Below, in pieces: positions 33,602 to 40,034 of a stretch of 57,562 bases of DNA. The notes under the pieces are model-generated. The model was not told where the DNA came from. It saw only the letters and a program-made list of their open reading frames with translations, and ran no database searches. The DNA lies in NCBI GenBank assembly GCA_964422615.1, contig CAYRBJ010000010.1, forward strand, positions 1 to 57,562, written 5' to 3'. The translations under genes and the position numbers were made by a program. Every line of letters starts with the position of its first letter. Position 1 is the stretch's first letter. The DNA comes from DATLWN01 sp964422615 (GTDB lineage Bacteria; Pseudomonadota; Zetaproteobacteria; Mariprofundales; Mariprofundaceae).

Positions 33602-34410
33602 GCAGGACGTTGCCACTGGTTACACTTACCTTCCGTGAAATTGCCAGCCAGCGCGTCTACCGCATCTTGCTGGGTGTCTTGCTGCTGGTCCCATGGCTGA
33701 TGCTGATCCCTGCCTCGCTGTTCATGTTCGACATCGGCAAGGTATTGATCGACCTGTTGTTTACCGCCTTGCACGCCTCATTGCTGATTTTCCTATTTTT
33801 TATGGCGGCGCCGTTGATCGCCCGTGATATCGAGCAGGGGAGCTGTCATATCTTCCTCACCCTGCCGATGCGGCGCGGTCGCTATCTGTCGGCACGATTT
33901 GTCGGTCTGATTGTGGCACTGATGCCGCTGTTCGCGGCATATGCGCTATCGGCATCATTGACCCTTACATTCGCAGAAAGCCACTGGGCAGCGTTTTATG
34001 TGGCGCCACATTCAGTTCCACTGTTCGACTACGGCGCGGCGTTGATACTGATGCCCTATCTGGCCCTGACCGCCGTGCTCTTCCTGATAGCCGCCGCGGC
34101 CACCGGGTTGCCGGAAACCATGGTATTCCTGTTTTCGGTGTGGTTGTTGTGCTGGAGCCTGCCACCGGTGCTCGGGGCGCTGCTGCAGGCAGAGGTGGCG
34201 GCGAAGACGCCGACATGGATCGGTACCTTGCTACAAACAGTGAACCAGTTGCTTCCCGATCTCTCGAGCAGCCGCATCTCGCTGTATCTGGCGCACGGCA
34301 AGAAGCTCGGTATCGAAGCAGTGGCAGGCTATTGTCTGCAGCATCTCGCCTATGCGCTGCTGGCCATGATGCTTGCCGTCATCCTGTTCAAGCGCAGGGA
34401 TCTGACATGA
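33598..34410 (+). CDS. ABC-2 type permease, pilin-linked
   Basis: A 270-residue integral membrane protein with about six hydrophobic helices, typical of ABC-2 permeases (NosY-like). The segment MAAPLIARDIEQGSCHIFLTLPMRRGRYLSARF is the usual coupling region (R-D-x-E-x-G-x-x-x-x-L...P...R). GTG 33598 overlaps the ATPase stop, and its TGA overlaps the next ATG, so all three genes are translated together. It is a candidate analogue of Myxococcus PilI. The substrate is unknown. Confidence 0.8.
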   Translation: MSRTLPLVTLTFREIASQRVYRILLGVLLLVPWLMLIPASLFMFDIGKVLIDLLFTALHASLLIFLFFMAAPLIARDIEQGSCHIFLTLPMRRGRYLSARFVGLIVALMPLFAAYALSASLTLTFAESHWAAFYVAPHSVPLFDYGAALILMPYLALTAVLFLIAAAATGLPETMVFLFSVWLLCWSLPPVLGALLQAEVAAKTPTWIGTLLQTVNQLLPDLSSSRISLYLAHGKKLGIEAVAGYCLQHLAYALLAMMLAVILFKRRDLT

Positions 34411-35120
34411 GATTGGCAGCGGTGGCAGGCCAGATAGCCGTTGCCTGCCTGCTGCTGGCCATCGTTGCCTGGGGCCGATCGGTTTCACATTTTCCCTCGC
34501 TCGTGGGGGCTTCGGAAACGCTGCACTGGTCGCCGAACCAGCAGCTTTTGGACCGTGCCTGGGCCGGTGCCGTGCCCGGCATCGCAGCCGATGTGGCGGT
34601 ACTAAACATTTTCAATATCTATGCCCGTGCCCGCTCACAGCACGGTTCGAATGCGCCCTGGCGGGATCAGCTCTATTTTGAATTGCGTTCAGCGCAGGCG
34701 ATGGATCCCTATTTCAGGGACGTCTACCGGCTCACTGAGGGGCTTTTGGCCTATGAGGCGCAGAGATGGAAAGAGGCGGTCGATATTCTTGCCAGCAGCG
34801 GGCCATGGCTGAACAGTGCCGATCCCCTGCTGGCTGCCAGTTTTATCGCCCACCAGTATATGCACGATGACAAATTGGCGATCCGGTTGGCCTATCAGGC
34901 GATCAAAAAGCCCAATGCCAGTCAACTGACCATTGGCTTTGCGACGGCACTGATCAGAAAGAGGAGCGGCTGTAAAATGGCACTGCTCTTTCTGGAAACC
35001 CGCCTGCGCACTTTGCCAGAACAGTATAGACAGGGCATCCTGCTCAGAATGCAACGGCTCCGGCAGAGCAAGGCTTGTATCGAGGAGGAGCGCCGGCAGG
35101 TGCCTCCATTACCTGAGTGA
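34407..35120 (+). CDS. Membrane-anchored helical (TPR-like) accessory protein
   Basis: A 237-residue protein with one N-terminal membrane helix (VAGQIAVACLLLAIVAWG) and a periplasmic all-helical body reminiscent of TPR repeats: QAMDPYFRDVYRLTEGLLAYEAQRWKEAVDILASSG, then DPLLAASFIAHQYMHDDKLAIRLAYQAI. It has two Cys near the C-terminus (SGCKMA and KACIEE). I do not recognise a family. It is coupled to the permease (ATGA) and ends just before the second pilin, so it probably works with the ABC exporter, as PilG is thought to in Myxococcus. Confidence 0.7.
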   Translation: MRLAAVAGQIAVACLLLAIVAWGRSVSHFPSLVGASETLHWSPNQQLLDRAWAGAVPGIAADVAVLNIFNIYARARSQHGSNAPWRDQLYFELRSAQAMDPYFRDVYRLTEGLLAYEAQRWKEAVDILASSGPWLNSADPLLAASFIAHQYMHDDKLAIRLAYQAIKKPNASQLTIGFATALIRKRSGCKMALLFLETRLRTLPEQYRQGILLRMQRLRQSKACIEEERRQVPPLPE

Positions 35121-35145
35121 ATACATGCTTTTCGATGGAGTTTGA

Positions 35146-35160
35146 TGGCAGAAGACTTGC
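35146..35160 (+). promoter_or_regulatory. Sigma-54 promoter of the second pilin gene
   Basis: TGGCAG-AAGAC-TTGC, one mismatch from the -24/-12 consensus, with exact spacing. It resembles the first pilin's element (both end GAC-TTGC). The predicted start near 35172 falls among the pilin's candidate ATG codons, so the transcript would have almost no leader. Confidence 0.75.
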
Positions 35161-35182
35161 TTTAGTGTCTATGATGGACCAT

Positions 35183-35695
35183 ATGAAGCACTATCCGCAT
35201 GATCGCCAAGTTGGGTTTACGCTGATCGAAATGATGATCGTCGTGGCCATCATCGGTATTCTGGTAGCTATTGCCATCCCCATGTATAAGACATATCGGC
35301 AGAAGGCCTACAACGCAGCCGCCATCTCCGATGTTTACCAGCTTTACTTGGTAGAGAACGAGTTCTTCAATGACAACGGCCAATTCGTGCCCGTTGCGGT
35401 GGCTGACAAACAGGCGAATGGTGCGATCAGCAAGAGCGTGACGCTGGCCAATGGCACCAACACCCTGTTCCAGATTACAGGCCTGACTTTGGATGTCGAT
35501 TCAGCCGCCAATGTTGATGCCACCAAGCAGACCATTATCGTCGGTGCCAAACACCACGCCAGTCCCGACGTGCTGGCCGTCGATCTCGATGATGGCTCCG
35601 GTTACCGCTACAAAAGCATCAGCGGATCCTTTTCCGCTTCCATCTTGCCGGCAGCGACCAACGCCAATGATCTGGCTAACTGGCCCCTGTACTGA
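35183..35695 (+). CDS. Type IVa pilin (second copy)
   Basis: A prepilin of 170 residues from ATG 35183; ATGs at 35171 and 35174 would lengthen the leader. Leader MKHYPHDRQVG, then FTLIEMMIVVAIIGILVAIAIP with Glu5. The mature part (about 159 residues) differs from the first pilin after residue 36 apart from FFNDN, ends in NWPLY, and also lacks Cys. Aromatics occupy positions 1, 24, 27, 32, 51 and 57. The glycosyltransferase gene starts 6 bases later. It may be a second major subunit or a minor or alternative pilin. Confidence 0.92.
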   Translation: MKHYPHDRQVGFTLIEMMIVVAIIGILVAIAIPMYKTYRQKAYNAAAISDVYQLYLVENEFFNDNGQFVPVAVADKQANGAISKSVTLANGTNTLFQITGLTLDVDSAANVDATKQTIIVGAKHHASPDVLAVDLDDGSGYRYKSISGSFSASILPAATNANDLANWPLY

Positions 35696-35701
35696 TTACG
35701 G

Positions 35702-37447
35702 ATGAGCATTGATGCCACCTGCACCCTTCGGGAGAGTACGACTTCATATGTGACGTTTTTCGTTCTGCTGCTGACGCCATTTGTCTTTCCTGGATTTTTT
35801 CCGTTTGATGTCAACATCATCCTCGCTTGTAGCACTGCTCTGGTATTTGCCTGCGTGCTTTTGTATAGCAAGCCGGCCATCTATGTGCCGAAAAAGTTGG
35901 TGGTGGCATTCGCTGCCATCGCCCTGATCCAGCTGGCCGGTCTTTTGCGCGGTTCCGTGGCGGCTCCTGGATCGTGGTGGTTAAGTGCGCTCGAATACCT
36001 AAGCCTGCTGGTGATGGTGGTCATGGGCTCCATCGTTTCCGCTGCTTCGCTTAGGGTATGGATGAGGCTCTTCATGACGGTGGCCGTGGTATGGGCACTG
36101 GTCGGGCTTTATGTCTGGTGTGGGGGCACGGATGGCCAGCCTCTGATGTTGGGCCTGGTTGCCATGACCCAGGGATCGGCCACCAAGCTGGCTGGGCCGT
36201 TTAACCAAGGGAACATCTTTGCATCCATGATCGGCATGGCCTGGATTTTCTCGCACTGGCTGTTTCTGCGCGAGCGGCGATGGGTGCATGCGCTTGCCGT
36301 GCTGTTTTTCACGGCCATGCTGTTCGATACCCTGTCCAGAGGAGCCTGGATTGCATATCTGACGGTACTGCTATTATTGCTTTATGCCATGGCGCCGACA
36401 ATCAAGCTGGTTGTCCAGCGTCTGCTTCCCGTCTGGCTGGTGGGATTGGGCCTTGGTGTTGGCCTGAATGCAATCCATATCCAATCACAGCTGCAACAGC
36501 AGAACCTGCTGTTCACCGTGGCCAAGACCGTGGAGGCGACGATGGCGGCTCGCCTGGTCATCTGGGCCACTGCCATCGTGGAGTTTCTGCACGCCCCGCT
36601 CACGGGCGTGGGCTGGGGTCAGTTTGCGGATGCCTACTGGCATGCCTATGCTCCGGCGCACCAATGGGTGGCCGAGCATTTCGGCATCCATGGGTTTAAC
36701 AATTTCTTCTGGAGTGCACACAACCTATGGCTGCACGTGCTTGCCGAGGGAGGCATTGTCGCCTTTGCCCTGTTGCTATGGGGGACGTGGAAGATTGCGG
36801 CAAAAGGCCTAACCTTGGTCGATAATCGGCACAGCGCCCGCCTACCATTCGCCATGGCTTCACTGGGCTTCCTCATCCAGTCGCTGGTGAATATCTCATT
36901 CACCCGGCCGCTGCCACTCCTGGCGTGGGGCTTTTTCACGGGCATCGCCTTTGCCCCGTGGCTGCGCAGAGACAGCTGGGTACTGCCACGCTTGGATGTT
37001 ACGCGATACGCGGCCATTGGTATTGCCGTGGTTGTGATCGGGTGGGCTTCTCGCGCAACCAGTCAATGGTACTTAGCGGCATCGTGGCTCAAAGGCCTGG
37101 ATCTGCGGAACGAACACAGTGTAGAGGGTGTGGTGCGGCTGGCCGGCGAGAGAGCCGGGGCCATTCCTCTGATCTGGCTCGGGTACAACATCGCCAGACG
37201 AAACGAACACACCGCCCTGCTGACTTGGATGCTTCCCTATCTACGCCGGGATATCCATGAACTCCCCTTTCCGGACACCTACCAAGTGTATTTTTACGCC
37301 TTGGCCTTTTCGGGTCGGCATACTGAGGCATGCCGGGTGGGGAGCCTTATTGCAAGACAAGGGTATCCTGGCGAAAAGAACAGTGTTAACTACCATGATG
37401 TCTGTGCGGGCAAGCCGATGGCCAAGGTCTATCATTTCGGGCACTAG
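35702..37447 (+). CDS. Pilin O-oligosaccharyltransferase (PglL/TfpO-like)
   Basis: A 581-residue polytopic inner-membrane protein with about 12 helices. GPFNQGNIFASMIGMAW and the periplasmic-loop motif SAHNLWLHVLAEGGIVAF match the Wzy_C/O-antigen ligase family in its PglL form (catalytic His in HN-x-x-L). A C-terminal soluble domain (SWLKGLDLRNEHSVEGVVRLA ... YALAFSGRHTEACRVGS) is TPR-like, as in PglL. It should transfer a lipid-linked glycan to pilin in the periplasm, like TfpO downstream of pilA in some Pseudomonas. Its TAG shares CTAG with convergent tsaD. Confidence 0.85.
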   Translation: MSIDATCTLRESTTSYVTFFVLLLTPFVFPGFFPFDVNIILACSTALVFACVLLYSKPAIYVPKKLVVAFAAIALIQLAGLLRGSVAAPGSWWLSALEYLSLLVMVVMGSIVSAASLRVWMRLFMTVAVVWALVGLYVWCGGTDGQPLMLGLVAMTQGSATKLAGPFNQGNIFASMIGMAWIFSHWLFLRERRWVHALAVLFFTAMLFDTLSRGAWIAYLTVLLLLLYAMAPTIKLVVQRLLPVWLVGLGLGVGLNAIHIQSQLQQQNLLFTVAKTVEATMAARLVIWATAIVEFLHAPLTGVGWGQFADAYWHAYAPAHQWVAEHFGIHGFNNFFWSAHNLWLHVLAEGGIVAFALLLWGTWKIAAKGLTLVDNRHSARLPFAMASLGFLIQSLVNISFTRPLPLLAWGFFTGIAFAPWLRRDSWVLPRLDVTRYAAIGIAVVVIGWASRATSQWYLAASWLKGLDLRNEHSVEGVVRLAGERAGAIPLIWLGYNIARRNEHTALLTWMLPYLRRDIHELPFPDTYQVYFYALAFSGRHTEACRVGSLIARQGYPGEKNSVNYHDVCAGKPMAKVYHFGH

Positions 37448-38490
37448 TGCGCGCTGACCGTTTGCAGCGGCCAGCGCGCACGCGCATCCCAGGCTTCGGG
37501 GGGGTGCCGGTCGGCGATGACTTGGCAGTAGCAGGCAAACGCAATCATGGCGCCGTTGTCGGTGCAATAACGGGGGTCTGGCAGGTGGATGGATAGTCCA
37601 TACTGGCTGGCCTCGGCCTGCAACCGCGCGCGCAGTGTCTGGTTGGCGGCCACGCCGCCGGCGATCACCAGATGCGCGACGCCGTGCTGTCGACAGGCGC
37701 GCACGGATTTTGCGATTAGCACCTCGGTGATGGCAGCCTCGATCGCCGCAGCCAGGTCATGCTTCCACTGTTCATCCGGCTCATGTGCGCAGGATTTCGT
37801 CGCCAGCATCACGGCGGTTTTGAGCCCCGAAAAGCTGAAATTCAGGTTGTCGTGCTGCAGCATCGGTCGCGGCAGCGGGAAACGCCGTGCATCACCGCCG
37901 GCTGCCAGGCGAGCGATCTCCGGTCCACCCGGGTAGGGCAGGCCGAGCAATCGCGCCGACTTGTCAAAGCACTCGCCGGCCGCATCGTCGATCGTCTGGC
38001 CGATCACCGTATAGCGGCCGATGCCATCCACGCGCACCAGCATGGTATGTCCGCCGGATACCAGCAATGAGATGAACGGGAATGGTGGTAAGGCAGCGGC
38101 GATGCCTGGCGCCAGAAGATGTCCTTCCATGTGATGGATGGGAAACACCGGCAGGCCGGCGGCGCGGCCGGCGGCGCGGGCAAATGCGACGCCGACCAGA
38201 AGGGCTCCCATCAGCCCCGGCCCCGCCGTGACGGCGATGCCGTGCAGATCACGCCAGTGTAATCCTGCTTCCCGCATGGTCTCTGCAACCAGCCCGGGCA
38301 GAGCCGCCAAGTGTTCGCGCGAGGCGACCTCCGGCACGATGCCGCCGAAACGGGCGTGGGTTGGAATCTGGGAGGCGACCCTCTCCGCCAGGATTCGTCC
38401 TTGTCCGGCAGTCGGCTCCCCTTCGAAGATCGCCACAGCTGTTTCGTCACAGGAGGTTTCGATGCCGAGGATGTTCAGGGTGTGATGCAT
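37444..38490 (-). CDS. tsaD: tRNA threonylcarbamoyl-adenosine transferase TsaD
   Basis: Completes t6A formation at position 37 of ANN-decoding tRNAs. It has 348 residues: ILGIETSCDETAVA at the N-terminus, metal-binding HHMEGH (119-124), SLLVSGGHTMLV, FDKSARLLGLPYPGGP and CTDNGAMIA. ATG 38490 overlaps the hyuB TGA by one base (TGATG); the frame is open further into hyuB. rpsU-dnaG, common neighbours elsewhere, are absent. Confidence 0.96.
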   Translation of the reverse strand: MHHTLNILGIETSCDETAVAIFEGEPTAGQGRILAERVASQIPTHARFGGIVPEVASREHLAALPGLVAETMREAGLHWRDLHGIAVTAGPGLMGALLVGVAFARAAGRAAGLPVFPIHHMEGHLLAPGIAAALPPFPFISLLVSGGHTMLVRVDGIGRYTVIGQTIDDAAGECFDKSARLLGLPYPGGPEIARLAAGGDARRFPLPRPMLQHDNLNFSFSGLKTAVMLATKSCAHEPDEQWKHDLAAAIEAAITEVLIAKSVRACRQHGVAHLVIAGGVAANQTLRARLQAEASQYGLSIHLPDPRYCTDNGAMIAFACYCQVIADRHPPEAWDARARWPLQTVSAH

Positions 38491-40034
38491 CAGGCCTCCG
38501 TGCCCTCGCCGTGGCCACCGCCACCCGGGGTTTCGATGCGAAAGATGTCTCCGGCCTCCAGGTCGAGCTGGCATTTGCCGGGAAGATCCCGGGCCTTCCC
38601 GGCCTGGATCAGGGTGTTTTTACCGCGCTGACCGGGTTCGCCGCCGGCCAGTCCCCACGGTTGCGATTGACGTCGTTCGCTGAGCACGGAAAGCCGGCAC
38701 GGGGCGAGGGCCTGCCATTCGCGGATCAGGCCATCGCCGCCACGATGGCGGCCTTTTCCTCCCGAACCGGTACGCAGTCGGTATTGCAGGATACGCAACG
38801 GATAGTGCATCTCGAGCACCTCGATCGAAGTGTTCTTGGTGTTGGTCATATGGCACTGGACGCCGGACAGGCCGTCGCCGTGCATGTGCGCACCCATTCC
38901 TCCACCCACCGTTTCGTAGTAGACCCATGGCTGATCAACAGCATGACCGCCGAAGATCACGTTGTTCATCGTGCCCTGGGCAGCAGCGGGGATGCGCTCC
39001 GGCACGGCCTTGGCCAGGGCCCCGAGCAGGACATCGACGATGCGCTGACTGGTTTCCACGTTTCCGGCAGCGACAGCCATGCCAGGCAGGGCATTGACCA
39101 GCGATCCGACGGGTGCCTGCAGGCGGATCGGGCGGAAGACGGCCGATGTCTGCGGTGTTCCTTCCGGCATCAGGCAGCGGAACACGTAGTAGACGGCCGA
39201 GGCGGTCACCGCCAGCGGGCAGTTCAGCGGGCCTTCGCATTGGCCGGAAGTGCCAGCGAAATCGACGATGGCTTCCTCTTCCCGGATTTGCACGCGCACG
39301 CGAATGGGCAGGGGGCCGGAGCCAAGGCCATCATCCTCGATGGCATCCTCGAAGGTGTAGTTTCCGTCCGGAATGTCTCTGATCGCTTGGCGGCCGTAGG
39401 CCTCCGAGGCCGCCAGCAGTTTGGTGAACGCGCCGGTCGGCAGTTCGGCCATCATCTCCTGCAGGCGGCGGGCGCCGGTGCGGCAGGCTGAAAGCTGAGC
39501 GGTCAGATCCCCCATGCGTTCGGAGCCGCCCCGTACGCGATCAAGGAAAACCTGGCGGAAGTCCTCGGATTCTCGTCCGCCAGCAAACCAGTGACGGGGG
39601 GAAATGACCAGCCCTTCCTGTTCGAGGCGGGAATGCAGGCCCATGGAGCCGGGGGATTCGCCGCCAATATCGGCGTGATGGGCACGGCAGGCGACAAATC
39701 CGAGGAGTTGATGGTCGCCGATGACTGGCACCACGAGGGTGACGTCCGGCAGATGGGTGCCCCCCGTAAACGGGTCATTGAACACGACCACATCGCCGGG
39801 TTGCCAGCGGAACCGTTCGACCACGCCGCGCATGGCGAAGGCCATCGACCCCAGGTGTACCGGAATATGGGCTGCCTGTGCCACCAACTCGCCCTCGACA
39901 TCGAACAGGGCGCAGGAATAATCCTCGCGGTCCTTGATGTTCGGCGACAGGGCCGTCCGGCGCAGGGCCGCCCCCATTTCCTCGCAGATGCCAGCCAGGC
40001 GGTGGGTGAGGATGCTCAGTTCGATGGCATTCAT
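38490..40034 (-). CDS. hyuB: Hydantoinase/oxoprolinase subunit B
   Basis: A 514-residue protein of the HyuB family, the partner of HyuA in ATP-dependent hydrolysis of N-methylhydantoin, 5-oxoproline or related lactams. Family landmarks are MGAALRRTALSPNIKDREDYSCALFD, VVVFNDPFTGGTHLPDVTLVVP, HHADIGG, and the C-terminal YETVGGGMGAH and TPGGGGHG. ATG 40034 overlaps hyuA (ATGA). The stop overlaps the tsaD start, an unusual coupling of a catabolic gene to a core tRNA-modification gene. The real substrate cannot be deduced. Confidence 0.88.
   Translation of the reverse strand: MNAIELSILTHRLAGICEEMGAALRRTALSPNIKDREDYSCALFDVEGELVAQAAHIPVHLGSMAFAMRGVVERFRWQPGDVVVFNDPFTGGTHLPDVTLVVPVIGDHQLLGFVACRAHHADIGGESPGSMGLHSRLEQEGLVISPRHWFAGGRESEDFRQVFLDRVRGGSERMGDLTAQLSACRTGARRLQEMMAELPTGAFTKLLAASEAYGRQAIRDIPDGNYTFEDAIEDDGLGSGPLPIRVRVQIREEEAIVDFAGTSGQCEGPLNCPLAVTASAVYYVFRCLMPEGTPQTSAVFRPIRLQAPVGSLVNALPGMAVAAGNVETSQRIVDVLLGALAKAVPERIPAAAQGTMNNVIFGGHAVDQPWVYYETVGGGMGAHMHGDGLSGVQCHMTNTKNTSIEVLEMHYPLRILQYRLRTGSGGKGRHRGGDGLIREWQALAPCRLSVLSERRQSQPWGLAGGEPGQRGKNTLIQAGKARDLPGKCQLDLEAGDIFRIETPGGGGHGEGTEA

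Noticed and set aside
38361..39491. 376-codon plus-strand frame opposite tsaD/hyuB
   Set aside because: It covers the junction of two conserved genes on the other strand and has no recognisable domain or ribosome-binding site.
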